Source of the DNA: JAAUTY01 sp964397305
GTDB taxonomy: Bacteria; Cyanobacteriota; Cyanobacteriia; Cyanobacteriales; Spirulinaceae
NCBI GenBank assembly: GCA_964397305.1
Contig: CAYNIP010000003.1
Span: forward strand, 62,001 to 126,000
DNA: 64,000 bases
Direction of reading: 5' to 3'
The position numbers were made by a program, and so were the translations under genes. The notes beneath the pieces were generated by a model. The model had not been told where the DNA came from, did no database searches, and saw only the letters and a list, made by a program, of their open reading frames with translations. Below, piece by piece: positions 26,480-34,521 of this stretch (its first letter is position 1; every line of letters begins with the position of its first letter).

Positions 26480-27184
26480 CTACTTGCTTAATGGGATCAC
26501 CCAGGCCAGAACCATGCTTACCAAAATGCTGACTTCTAAGCTATACATCGCGGTCATGGGCTGAAACCATCGCACCCAATCCCCCTGTCGTACCCCTGAC
26601 CACCACCGGGATACATGGGCGGGCCAAAGGGTGGGGCTATCCTGAGGGCGAACCTGAGGGGCGAACATCGAGAGCAAGAGCAGTGTGCCGCCTACCTTGG
26701 CATTGATGAGCCAATGGAGGGCGATCGCCCCCACCATCACAATCCAGGAAATCAAATGGGCATAGTACCAACCGTGATTTAACTGGCCGCGAGGCAACCA
26801 AGTTTCATCCATCATTTTGCCGCTGAACAGGGCAAAGGTTAAAGCGAGGAGGACTAGGGTATTCGCGCCTCGGTTAAGGGTATACCACCAGATGGGTTTG
26901 CCAACTTGGGCGAGTTTACTTAAAGAATCGGACTGCAAGAGCCGCCGCTGCCCCCGATGGAAGGCATAGATCACCAAGGCAGGAAAGATCAGCAAAGTCC
27001 ACAGCCCAAACGTGCCATGGAGGCCCTCAATGGCGCGATAGGTGGGCAGAGCAAGGCCACCCCAGCGACCGTCATAGGTGTCATAGGTCCAATAAGCGGT
27101 GAACAGGGCGGCGAGGAGGGCGAGGGTTGTGCCGCCATGCAGGAGCCGTAGGAGTAGGGGCTGATAGGGGGTGCTGGGTGACAT
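26480..27184 (-). CDS. Cytochrome b561-like membrane protein
   Basis: This 234-residue protein has four predicted membrane helices with histidines placed to bind haem: His16 (LLRLLHGG), His56 (IEGLHGTFGLW), His76 and the pair in NHGWYYAHLISWIVMVGAIALHWLIN. It fits the di-haem b-type cytochrome (b561/cytochrome b6-N-like) group that passes electrons across membranes. Partner and substrate are unknown. The ATG at 27184 is chosen; the frame stays open to 27400, but that part is only the antisense of the duplicated rqcH end. The gene lies between two direct copies of that rqcH end, so it seems to have been inserted there. Confidence 0.8.
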   Translation of the reverse strand: MSPSTPYQPLLLRLLHGGTTLALLAALFTAYWTYDTYDGRWGGLALPTYRAIEGLHGTFGLWTLLIFPALVIYAFHRGQRRLLQSDSLSKLAQVGKPIWWYTLNRGANTLVLLALTFALFSGKMMDETWLPRGQLNHGWYYAHLISWIVMVGAIALHWLINAKVGGTLLLLSMFAPQVRPQDSPTLWPAHVSRWWSGVRQGDWVRWFQPMTAMYSLEVSILVSMVLAWVIPLSK

Positions 27185-27258
27185 ATCTAGGGGAGCAGGG
27201 CAGCCTCTAACCCGGAAAAAGCGATCAATCTGAGTATAGCAAAACGCCCCACTACCAG

Positions 27259-27530
27259 TGACTTGGCCGCCTACGACAGCCAGGGCCGGGAGAGCGATCG
27301 CGCGCCCGTAGTCTACACCCAGCCGAAGTACATCTATAAACCCAAAGGCGCAGACCCCGGCCTCGCCATCTACAAGCACGAGCAGGTGCTCTGGGGCCAA
27401 GCCACCTCAGCCCCGGACTTACCCCCGCTTGGCTTGAGAGAGCCGCTGCGTTGAGGGCCAGAAAACCGCCTTGCGCCCAAGCCGACGGAACCGCCAGCCC
27501 AGCCTCATGGCGACAAATTCGCGGCGAGGG
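27259..27530 (+). pseudogene. Duplicated 3' fragment of rqcH (direct repeat, copy 2)
   Basis: This fragment matches 26118-26388. It keeps the codons for the C-terminus of RqcH (YTQPKYIYKPKGADPG), but with missense changes and an extra T near GGACTTACCCCC that shifts the frame. It has no start of its own. It is followed, 170 bp later, by a good terminator, which suggests that this copy holds the original downstream context of rqcH. Confidence 0.9.
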
Positions 27531-27700
27531 CAAGAACACCCCGCCAACACGGGATGCACCCTCACCCAAACGACTGATTATCAAGGGGAGCCAACCTGAG
27601 GCCGGGCCGTTCAGTCGGGAGGCTGGGGAAAAATCATCCTGAGCCTGGGCCCTAGGGCCCGTACCTAGAGAGCAGAGTAGATGCACCCTGACAGTTTGCT
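27531..27700. other. Spacer between rqcH fragment and terminator
   Basis: No gene is seen. Short pieces of family B ends (GATGCACCC at about 27552 and again near 27680) are present without matching partners, so this looks like eroded element DNA. Confidence 0.4.
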
Positions 27701-27730
27701 CCCCTGGCGTCCTGCCGGGGGATTTTTTTT
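27701..27730 (+). terminator. Intrinsic terminator
   Basis: The stem CCCCTGGC / GCCGGGGG has a 4-5 base loop and is followed directly by ATTTTTTTT. This is the clearest rho-independent terminator in the window. It probably once ended the rqcH transcript before the cytochrome gene and duplication separated them. Confidence 0.75.
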
Positions 27731-27789
27731 GGGGAGCATAAGGCTATGGTTATTTCCATCAAGAATGAGACAGATTGGTCCTTGACCTC

Positions 27790-28210
27790 TGGCAGAGCCC
27801 TCATCTTCTCCTGCTTTGGGAGAAGAAGGGGTTAGGGGATGAGGGGCATTCCCGGCATGAAGACCCTCACCCCCGGCCCCTCTCCCAGGGTGGGAGAGGG
27901 GAGCCGAACCGCCCTCTTATTCCCCTTCTCCCCCTTTGGGAGCAGGGGTTAGGGGATGAGGGGTTTCTCTAAGTTGAAGACCCTCACCCCCGGCCCCTCT
28001 CCCACCCTGGGAGAGGGGAGGGGAGCTGAGCCATCCTCTTGTTCCCCTTCTCCCCCTTTGGGAGAAGGGGTTAGGGGATGAGGGGCTTCTCTAAGTTGAA
28101 GACCCTCACCCCCGGCCCCTCTCCCACCCTGGGAGAGGGGAGGGGAGCTGAGCCATCCTCTTGTTCCCCTTCTCCCCCTTTGGGAGCAGGGGTTAGGGGA
28201 TGAGGGCCCG
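27790..28210. repeat. Tandem GC-rich repeats, about 117-122 bp unit
   Basis: Three units start at 27861, 27978 and 28100, each opening AGACCCTCACCCCCGGCCCC. Each has two hairpins (CTCTCCCACCCTGGGAGAG and CTCCCCCTTTGGGAGCAG) and ends with GGGGTTAGGGGATGAGGG. A partial unit precedes them from about 27790. The blocks are the same as the interior of the dispersed family A elements. No protein-coding frame is conserved between units. Spacing and sequence do not resemble CRISPR. Confidence 0.85.
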
Positions 28211-28391
28211 GTAACACCAAGCCTTCATAGAGCGGGCTCTCACCTTGCAATACAACGCTGGGATGCTCCGGGTTGGGAGCGGCTGGGGTCCCTTGAGGGC
28301 AGGCCCGCGCGGCCAAGGCCGCGCCGCTGGCACCAGTTGTTGGTAACGTTGAAGGGAATTTGCTGCGTTTCAGGCTCTGTGTAACCGTTCC

Positions 28392-29933
28392 ATGACCTTG
28401 CCTCGACGCTCGCTACTGCTGACCCTGCCCTGGTTTCGCCTCGCCTTTGCAGGTCTCTTTCTGCTGTCTCTGGGGCTGCGTTTTTGGCAGTTGGGACAGT
28501 TCAACACCCTCGTTTTCGACGAAGTGTATTATCCCGTCTTCGCCAACCGCTACTTGCTGGGCGAACCGGTTTACAATGCCCACCCGCCCCTGAGCCAATT
28601 GCTCTTGGCGGTCAGTATGTGGCTGGCCTCTCACTTGCCCTGGGACCAGGACCTGGCCAACACCTACACAGGCTCTCTGCGCTCTACCGTCAGCTATCGC
28701 TGGCTCAACGCGGCGGTCGGGGCTTGCCTTCCCCTGCTCGTGGGAGCGATCGCTTACCACCTCACCTACCGCCGCAGCTATGCCCTGATTGCGGGCCTCT
28801 TCGTCGCCCTCGATGGCCTCTTTTTGGTCGAATCCCGCTACGGCCTCAACAATATCTACTTGGTAGGATTGGGTCTCCTGGGGCAACTCTTCGTACTCTG
28901 GGCGGTGCGGGAGCCGGCTTTGCCCGCCCTGCCCCGCCGCCAGCGTCGCTTGCGCCTTGATCGGGGAGCACGCCATCGCTGGATTCGGCGGCTGAGCGAT
29001 ACCTTCACCCGCACTTGGCTCAGTGAGCGGCCCCCCCTGGGCCGTTCTCAGCACCTCGCCTTGGCCGGCCTCTGCTTCGGGCTCGCGGCGGGGATTAAGT
29101 GGAATGGCCTGGGGTTTTTGCTGGGGATCTATCTGGTTTGGGCGGTGCATTGGCTCATGGCCTACGGGTCGCCGGCCCCCGTGAGCTACAGTTGGCGTCA
29201 CCCCCGACCCAACTTTCGCCAACTGAGCCTGTGGCAGGTTGGCGGTTATCTGGGGCTGCTGCCGGCGATCGCCTACTGGGCGAGCTGGCAACCGCACCTC
29301 TGGCTCAATCCCCAGCCGGGGTTCTGGGAGATGCAACGGCGTATTCTCAACTTCCATCAGAGCGTCGGCAGTGGCCCCGACGTGCATCCCTACTGCTCCC
29401 CCTGGTACACCTGGCCGCTGCTATGGCGGCCCGTGGCCTACTTCTACCACATTGCCCAGGATACTCAGTCGCCGGTTCCCCAGTACCCAGAGCTGCCGGC
29501 CAGCCTGGGCCGGGTCCTCTACGATGTCCACGCGATGGGCAATCCCTGGCTCTGGTGGCTGTCAGCGGCGGCGATCGCGCTCATGGCCCTGTTGCTCTTG
29601 CAGCAGTTGGCCGCGGGAGCGGGTCTCGAGGGCACCACGGCCCTGAGCCTCTTTTTGGTCAGCAACTACGGTGCCAACCTCTTGCCCTGGATGAATGTCT
29701 CCCGTTGTACCTTCCTCTACCATTACCTCAGCTCGCTGGTGTTTGCTCTGCTAGCCTTGGCCTGGATGGTGGACCACTGGCTGCAGAGTCCCCGTCTTCT
29801 CTATCGCCAAGCCGGTTGGCTAACCATCTTGGTGGCGATCGCCGCCTTCGTTTTCTGGCTCCCGATCTACCTCGGCTTACCCCTGACCCCCGAGGGCTAC
29901 CGCCTGCGGATGTGGTTTCCTAACTGGATTTAG
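28392..29933 (+). CDS. PMT/GT39-family glycosyltransferase
   Basis: This 513-residue membrane protein resembles dolichyl-phosphate-mannose protein mannosyltransferases and other lipid-carrier-dependent GT-C enzymes. The first luminal loop has the catalytic-type acidic motif NTLVFDEVYYPVFANRY (Asp43-Glu44), and HPPLSQLLLAV follows. About 10-12 membrane helices alternate with loops. HPYCSPWYTWPLL and MNVSRCTFLYHYLSSLVFALLAL match the MIR-less C-terminal four-helix (PMT_4TMC) region. It would transfer a sugar from a polyprenyl-phosphate carrier to a protein or lipid at the periplasmic face. The acceptor is unknown. The start is an ATG after an AT-richer leader. Confidence 0.9.
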   Translation: MTLPRRSLLLTLPWFRLAFAGLFLLSLGLRFWQLGQFNTLVFDEVYYPVFANRYLLGEPVYNAHPPLSQLLLAVSMWLASHLPWDQDLANTYTGSLRSTVSYRWLNAAVGACLPLLVGAIAYHLTYRRSYALIAGLFVALDGLFLVESRYGLNNIYLVGLGLLGQLFVLWAVREPALPALPRRQRRLRLDRGARHRWIRRLSDTFTRTWLSERPPLGRSQHLALAGLCFGLAAGIKWNGLGFLLGIYLVWAVHWLMAYGSPAPVSYSWRHPRPNFRQLSLWQVGGYLGLLPAIAYWASWQPHLWLNPQPGFWEMQRRILNFHQSVGSGPDVHPYCSPWYTWPLLWRPVAYFYHIAQDTQSPVPQYPELPASLGRVLYDVHAMGNPWLWWLSAAAIALMALLLLQQLAAGAGLEGTTALSLFLVSNYGANLLPWMNVSRCTFLYHYLSSLVFALLALAWMVDHWLQSPRLLYRQAGWLTILVAIAAFVFWLPIYLGLPLTPEGYRLRMWFPNWI

Positions 29934-29949
29934 AGCGGGGAGGTCGGAG

Positions 29950-30053
29950 TACAACATTTTTCTTACCAGTAAAGTACGTAGCCCTCACCCCAAACCCCTC
30001 TCCCGGAGAGCGAAGGGCTTTCGCTGTATTGCCCTAGGCTAAAAACCGCTGTA
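29950..30053 (+). repeat. Family C element, copy 1
   Basis: This 104-bp element has terminal inverted repeats TACAACATTTTTCTT and (as complement) TACAGCGGTTTTTAG. The interior has AAGTACGTAGCCCTCACCCC and a CCGGAGAG hairpin. The same element recurs exactly 848 bp later. Confidence 0.8.
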
Positions 30054-30170
30054 CGAGCAATGATCCAGAAGATGAGCTGACGGAGCCGGAGGAGATTGCA
30101 GCGGCGATCGCCTCTCATTGAGGCAATGCTCTACGAGAAATTGAGACAATGATGAGTGAGTTTACGAGTG
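30054..30170 (+). pseudogene. Remnant of a small gene upstream of Uma2 copy 1
   Basis: In frame this reads NDPEDELTEPEEIAAAIASH and then stops. The matching stretch upstream of copy 2 stays open for 40 more bases. No start codon is present because the family C element abuts the 5' end. Confidence 0.4.
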
Positions 30171-30183
30171 GAGGCGAAAACCC

Positions 30184-30789
30184 ATGATTGTAAATGTTCA
30201 ATCCCTGACCCTGACTCCTGACGAGTATTTGGCCTGGGAAGCCGAGCAACCGCTGAAGCATGAATATATCAATGGCGAAGTCTATGCCATGACAGGCGGG
30301 ACGTTGCCCCATAATGCCATTGCTGTAAATCTGATCAGTGCATTACGGGGCAAGCTGCGAGGAACCGGGTGCAAAGTATACATGGCGGATGCCAAGGTTA
30401 GAGTTGCATCAAAAGGGCCGTATTTTTATCCCGATTTGGTGGTGAGTTGTGATGAGCGCGATCGCCGAGCAACAGAGGCGCTCCACTACCCCAAGCTGGT
30501 TGTTGAAGTCCTCTCGCCGAGTACTGCTGGCTTTGACCGGGGCGATAAGTTCAAGTTTTACCGCCGCATCCCCACGCTCCAGGAATATGTGTTGATTGAC
30601 GCCGAGAAGGTGGGCATAGATTGCTATCGCAAAACCAGTGCGGGCAAATGGGAATTGACCGCCTACCCAGACGATGCGGCGGATGGGGAAAATCCAATTT
30701 TAGAATTGATGAGTCTGGATTTTCAGTGTCCCTTGGCGTCGGTCTATGAGGAGGTGGAATTTCCCGGGCCATCGTCACAGATGGTCTAG
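30184..30789 (+). CDS. Uma2-family PD-(D/E)XK nuclease-like protein, copy 1
   Basis: This 201-residue protein belongs to the Uma2 (DUF820) family, very abundant in cyanobacteria and with a restriction-endonuclease-like fold. The opening TPDEYLAWEAEQPLKHEYINGEVYAMTGG is standard. Active-site candidates are Asp84 (YPDLVV), Glu108 (VVEVLSPS) and Lys122 (DKFKFYRR). Biological function is unproven for the family. Its 3' 375 bp are almost identical to the next copy, while the first 230 bp have diverged to roughly two-thirds identity. GTGGAGGCG lies just upstream of the ATG. Confidence 0.92.
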   Translation: MIVNVQSLTLTPDEYLAWEAEQPLKHEYINGEVYAMTGGTLPHNAIAVNLISALRGKLRGTGCKVYMADAKVRVASKGPYFYPDLVVSCDERDRRATEALHYPKLVVEVLSPSTAGFDRGDKFKFYRRIPTLQEYVLIDAEKVGIDCYRKTSAGKWELTAYPDDAADGENPILELMSLDFQCPLASVYEEVEFPGPSSQMV

Positions 30790-30797
30790 GAAGACGC

Positions 30798-30901
30798 TAC
30801 AGCATTTTTCTTGCTAGTAAAGTACGTAGCCCTCACCCCCAACCCCTCTTCCAGAGGGCGAGGGGCTTTCGCTGTATTGCCCTAGGCTAAAAACCGCTGT
30901 A
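30798..30901 (+). repeat. Family C element, copy 2
   Basis: This copy has the same 104-bp length and ends as copy 1 (TACAGCATTTTTCTT on the left, CCGCTGTA on the right). It starts 848 bp after copy 1. Confidence 0.85.
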
Positions 30902-30907
30902 CGAGCA

Positions 30908-31035
30908 ATGATCCAGAAGATGAGCTGACGGAGACGGAGGAGATTGCAGCGGCGATCGCTACCCGTTTGAGCAATGCGCTGCAAGAAATTGAGACAATGA
31001 TAGAGGAGTTCACCCAAAATGGAGGTCAGTCATGA
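30908..31035 (+). pseudogene. 3' end of a small gene coupled to Uma2 copy 2
   Basis: The frame NDPEDELTETEEIAAAIATR, then LSNALQEIETMIEEFTQNGG runs to a TGA that overlaps the Uma2 ATG as ATGA. No ATG precedes it, because family C sequence replaces the 5' part and an in-frame TAG lies within the element. It may be the tail of a former antitoxin-like or companion protein. Function is not inferable. Confidence 0.4.
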
Positions 31036-31637
31036 TTGTGAACGCTCAACCCAGCGGTTTTACCCCGACTGAATATCTAGCGTGGGAAACCGAACAACCC
31101 ATCAAATACGAATATATTGATGGCGAAGTCTATGCTATGACGGGTGGGACGCTGCCCCACAATGACATTGCGTTGAATCTTTATAGCCAATTACGCCCAC
31201 ACCTGCGGGAACGGGGCTGCCGGGGTAATGTAGCAGATGCAAAGGTGCGCGTCAGTGAGAGGGGGCCGTATTTTTATCCCGATTTGGTGGTGAGTTGTGA
31301 TGAGCGCGATCGCCGAGCAACAGAGGCGCTCCACTACCCCAAGCTGGTTGTTGAAGTCCTCTCGCCGAGTACTGCTGGCTTTGACCGGGGCGATAAGTTC
31401 AAGTTTTACCGCCGCATCCCCACGCTCCAGGAATATGTGTTGATTGACGCCGAGAAGGTGGGCATAGATTGCTATCGCAAAACCAGTGCGGGCAAATGGG
31501 AATTGACCGCCTACCCAGACGATGCGGCGGATGGGGAAAATCCAATTTTAGAATTGATGAGTCTGGATTTTCAGTGTCCCTTGGCGTCGGTCTATGAGGA
31601 GGTGGAATTTCCCAGGCCATCGTCACAGACGGTCTAG
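31032..31637 (+). CDS. Uma2-family PD-(D/E)XK nuclease-like protein, copy 2
   Basis: This gene has the same length as copy 1 and keeps all three candidate active-site residues. The N-terminal third differs (GFTPTEYLAWETEQPIKYEYIDGEVYAMTGG; LYSQLRPHLRERGCRGNVADAKVRV). From about 31262 to the stop only a couple of bases differ from 30414-30789. That indicates recent homogenisation of the catalytic half. AATGGAGG upstream is a good ribosome-binding site. Confidence 0.92.
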   Translation: MIVNAQPSGFTPTEYLAWETEQPIKYEYIDGEVYAMTGGTLPHNDIALNLYSQLRPHLRERGCRGNVADAKVRVSERGPYFYPDLVVSCDERDRRATEALHYPKLVVEVLSPSTAGFDRGDKFKFYRRIPTLQEYVLIDAEKVGIDCYRKTSAGKWELTAYPDDAADGENPILELMSLDFQCPLASVYEEVEFPRPSSQTV

Positions 31638-31645
31638 GAAGACGC

Positions 31646-31694
31646 TACAGCATTTTTCTTACCAGTAAAGTACGTAGCCCTCACCCCAAACCCC
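31646..31694 (+). repeat. Family C element, copy 3, truncated
   Basis: TACAGCATTTTTCTTACCAG, through AGCCCTCACCCCAAACCCC, is present. The element is then cut and IS4-type sequence follows. Its start is again exactly 848 bp from the previous copy. Confidence 0.8.
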
Positions 31695-31742
31695 AGAAAT
31701 GTTGAATCCAGATATAAAACTTTACATTTCAGGGTACAAAAG

Positions 31743-32023
31743 TCATACAAGCGTCTCTGGCATAAGATCGTAGCTCCAATGCACGATCGAGCAGCGACGA
31801 CTCGGTTCCAGTTGTAAATATCGAAACTTATGCAGCAATTGACTGCCATAGAATGCCATAGAATGCCGGAACTTCGATTAACAAAAGAATCAAGTACGCG
31901 ATGAGTACCATGTAGATTTGGATTGTCACGCCATTCACGTTTTTCGTAATGAACTTGTCGAGTTTTAAGTGCATTTTGGGAAATTTCCATAACACCTCAA
32001 TCTGCCACCGATTTAGAACAGGC
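31743..32023 (-). pseudogene. C-terminal remnant of an IS4-type transposase
   Basis: Reading leftwards from 32023, the frame gives NRWQIEVLWKFPKMHLKLDK, then GVTIQIYMVLIAYLILLLIEVP. After one frame change it continues as LHKFRYLQLE to MPETLV and a stop at 31743. The R-x3-E-x6-K spacing is the IS4 signature around the last acidic residue of the DDE triad. The first two-thirds of the gene are missing. The break lies directly against an hsdS fragment on the other strand. Confidence 0.85.
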
Positions 32024-32174
32024 AACCTTAGTCAAAGCCTTTCGGGGGGAACTAGTGCCGCAAGACTCCAACGATAAGCCTGCTTCAGTATTGCTAGAGC
32101 GCATCCGGGCAGAGCGCCAAGCACAGCCTAAAAGTAAGAGCGCCAAATCAAAGCGGCGATCTGGGAAGCAGTGA
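32022..32174 (+). pseudogene. 3' remnant of a type I restriction specificity gene (hsdS)
   Basis: An open frame of 50 codons reads ATLVKAFRGELVPQDSNDKP, then ASVLLERIRAERQAQPK, a Lys/Ser/Arg-rich tail and TGA. This is the typical C-terminal end of HsdS, the DNA-recognition subunit of type I restriction-modification. Nothing of the two target-recognition domains remains. The upstream side is replaced by the IS4-type fragment. No hsdM or hsdR is in the window. Confidence 0.85.
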
Positions 32175-32181
32175 TGAGTCC

Positions 32182-32233
32182 GGGTGCATCTCCCGTTGGA
32201 GACCCCCTTCGCCCTATAACTTGAAATGCACCC
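32182..32233 (+). repeat. Family B element with internal deletion
   Basis: GGGTGCATCTCCCGTTGGAG opens it and GAAATGCACCCC closes it. The middle ~60 bp of the usual 116 bp are missing. It begins 7 bp after the hsdS stop. The next 260 bp up to the acyl-ACP synthetase gene hold nothing I can name. Confidence 0.65.
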
Positions 32234-32493
32234 CTCCCCTAAAGCCCGCATCAGCCCCTCCAGCAGCGACCCAGCCGGCCCCTCGAGGGGGATGCGGCCC
32301 CCAGCGGCTCCGTGAGGGACGATCCGCGTTGCTTCACAGCGACGACCTCGGGCGATCGCCCAGATGTCACAATAAGCAGCAAGCGCGGCCCTCCGGCCCG
32401 CGCTGGCGCGTCCGTTCCACGCTTGCGGCTAGAGCAGTTGTCTAGGCTGGGATCGCTGGCGCGTTGTTGTTGACCGACATAACTGCTGCTGCC

Positions 32494-34401
32494 ATGCCTG
32501 CGATTCCCGACTACACCAACCTTGCCAACCTCAGCCAGTTCTGGCCCCTCACAGCCGAGCACTACGGCGACATTCTCGCCCTCCACGATCCCCACAGCGA
32601 GCCCGAAGTGCGCCTCACTTACCGCGAACTCGCTGCCCAGATTCAGCAATTTGCCGCCGGCCTCCAGGCCCTGGGGGTGCAGCCGGGGAGCAAGATCGCC
32701 CTCTTTGCTGACAACAGCCCCCGCTGGTTCATCGCTGACCAGGGCATCATGATGGCCGGGGCGGCCAATGCCGTGCGCTCAGCCCAGGCAGAACGCCAAG
32801 AGCTGCTTTACATCTTCCGCCACAGCGACAGTACCGGCCTCGTGGTTCAGGATCTGGCCACCCTCGCCAAGCTAAAGCCGGAGCTGGAGGACCTCCCTGT
32901 GAGCTTCATTGTTCTGCTCGCCGACGAGGAGCCGCTGACCGACCAACCCCTACCGGTGCTCAACTTTGTGCAGGTGATGGTTAAGGGACGCGAGGCGGCC
33001 TTGCGCGCCGTGGCGCAAACCCAGTCTACTCTGGCGACCCTGCTCTATACGTCCGGCACTACGGGTCAGCCCAAGGGGGTGATGCTCACCCACGGCAACC
33101 TGATGCACCAGATCGCAGGAGCGGCGGTGGTGATCACGCCGCAACCGGGCGATCGCGCCCTCAGCATTCTCCCCAGTTGGCACGCCTACGAGCGAGCGGC
33201 GGAATACTATCTACTTGCCCGGGGCTGCACCCTGGTCTACACCAGCATTCGCCATTTCAAGAACGACCTCCGCCGCCACCAGCCCCACTACATGGTGGGG
33301 GTCCCCCGTCTCTGGGATTCGCTCTATGAAGGGATTCAGCGCACCTTCCGCGAGCAGCCGGCCAGCCGCCAGCGCCTGGTGACGTTTTTCTTCCACTGCT
33401 CCGAACAGTATGTGCGGGCCCGGCGCCTTGCGACGAATCTCGACCTGGAGCGCCCGGAGCCCTCGGGGGGCGATCGCCTCCGGGCTCGCCTGAAGGCCTG
33501 GCTCTGGGCCCCCCTCCACGCCCTCGGCCATGCGATCGTCTATCGGAAAGTCCGGGCGGCGGTTGGGGGTCAGTTGCGCTGTGTGATCAGCGGCGGCGGC
33601 TCCTTGGCCCGCCACTTGGATTTGTTTTATGAAATCGTCAACATTCCTCTGCTGGTGGGCTACGGCCTGACGGAAACCGCGCCGATTACCAATGCCCGCC
33701 GCCTGGATCGCAACCTCCGGGGGGCCTCAGGTCCGCCCCTGCCCCAGACGGAGGTCCGCATTGTCGATCCGACCACCCGCCAGCCGCTCCCCCCTCGCCA
33801 GCAGGGCCTCGTGCTCTTGCGCGGCCCCCAGGTGATGCCGGGGTATTACAAAAACCCGGAGGCGACCGCTAAAGCCATCGATGCGGATGGCTGGTTCGAC
33901 AGCGGCGACCTAGGGATGATCAGCCACGGCGACCAACTGGTGCTCACGGGTCGGGCGAAGGATACGATCGTGCTGTCCAGTGGCGAGAATATTGAGCCGC
34001 AGCCGATTGAGGATGCCTGCATTCGCAGCCCCTACATTGATCAGGTGATGCTGGTGGGCCAAGACCAGAAGCAACTAGGGGCCCTGATTGTCCCTAATCT
34101 GGGCACCCTCCGGCAATGGGTTGAGCAGCAGGGCTTGGCCCTCACGATTCCAGAGCTGGGGGCTGCGGAGCGGGGGGATCTGGACGATCCGGCGATCGCC
34201 AACTTGATCCGCGCTGAACTCATCCGAGAGGTCAAAAACCGCCCTGGCTATCGCCCCGATGACCGCATCGGTCCGCTCTACCTGCTCCAGGAACCCTTTA
34301 GCATTGAAGCGGGAACCCTCACGCAGACCTTGAAGATTCGCCGCCCGGTGATCACGGAGCGCTATCAGGGGATCATCGCTAGTCTGTTTGAATCCCGGTA
34401 G
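32494..34401 (+). CDS. aas: Acyl-ACP/long-chain acyl-CoA synthetase (AMP-binding)
   Basis: This enzyme activates free fatty acids with ATP through an acyl-adenylate. In cyanobacteria the single enzyme of this class works as an acyl-ACP synthetase that recycles fatty acids released from membranes. The 635-residue protein has P-loop LLYTSGTTGQPKGVML (183-198), VPRLWDSLYEGIQRTF, the GYGLTETAPI substrate motif and the DxGDLG / TGRAKDTIVLSSGENIEPQPIE signature of ANL enzymes. A large insertion with RARLKAWLWAPLHALGHAIVY agrees with the long-chain class. The ATG at 32494 is preferred to a TTG 10 codons upstream. The gene symbol is given by family, not by test of activity. Confidence 0.88.
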   Translation: MPAIPDYTNLANLSQFWPLTAEHYGDILALHDPHSEPEVRLTYRELAAQIQQFAAGLQALGVQPGSKIALFADNSPRWFIADQGIMMAGAANAVRSAQAERQELLYIFRHSDSTGLVVQDLATLAKLKPELEDLPVSFIVLLADEEPLTDQPLPVLNFVQVMVKGREAALRAVAQTQSTLATLLYTSGTTGQPKGVMLTHGNLMHQIAGAAVVITPQPGDRALSILPSWHAYERAAEYYLLARGCTLVYTSIRHFKNDLRRHQPHYMVGVPRLWDSLYEGIQRTFREQPASRQRLVTFFFHCSEQYVRARRLATNLDLERPEPSGGDRLRARLKAWLWAPLHALGHAIVYRKVRAAVGGQLRCVISGGGSLARHLDLFYEIVNIPLLVGYGLTETAPITNARRLDRNLRGASGPPLPQTEVRIVDPTTRQPLPPRQQGLVLLRGPQVMPGYYKNPEATAKAIDADGWFDSGDLGMISHGDQLVLTGRAKDTIVLSSGENIEPQPIEDACIRSPYIDQVMLVGQDQKQLGALIVPNLGTLRQWVEQQGLALTIPELGAAERGDLDDPAIANLIRAELIREVKNRPGYRPDDRIGPLYLLQEPFSIEAGTLTQTLKIRRPVITERYQGIIASLFESR

Positions 34402-34521
34402 GCCTGAAGTGGGCTGCTCAGGCCTGGGCCGGTTGGTGCTTTGGGAGCGTGGGGGGATTGCGGGCACGGGTGGAGGACGCCATCGCGCTACAATCGCAAG
34501 CGATTTTGACCTTGCATCCCT

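Noticed and set aside
27185..27400. N-terminal extension of the cytochrome b561-like protein
   Set aside because: The extra 72 codons are antisense to the duplicated rqcH end and have no match to the cytochrome family.
27790..28210. Tandem repeats as a possible CRISPR array
   Set aside because: Units are about 120 bp and repeat throughout, with no unique spacers and no cas gene. They match the dispersed-element interior.
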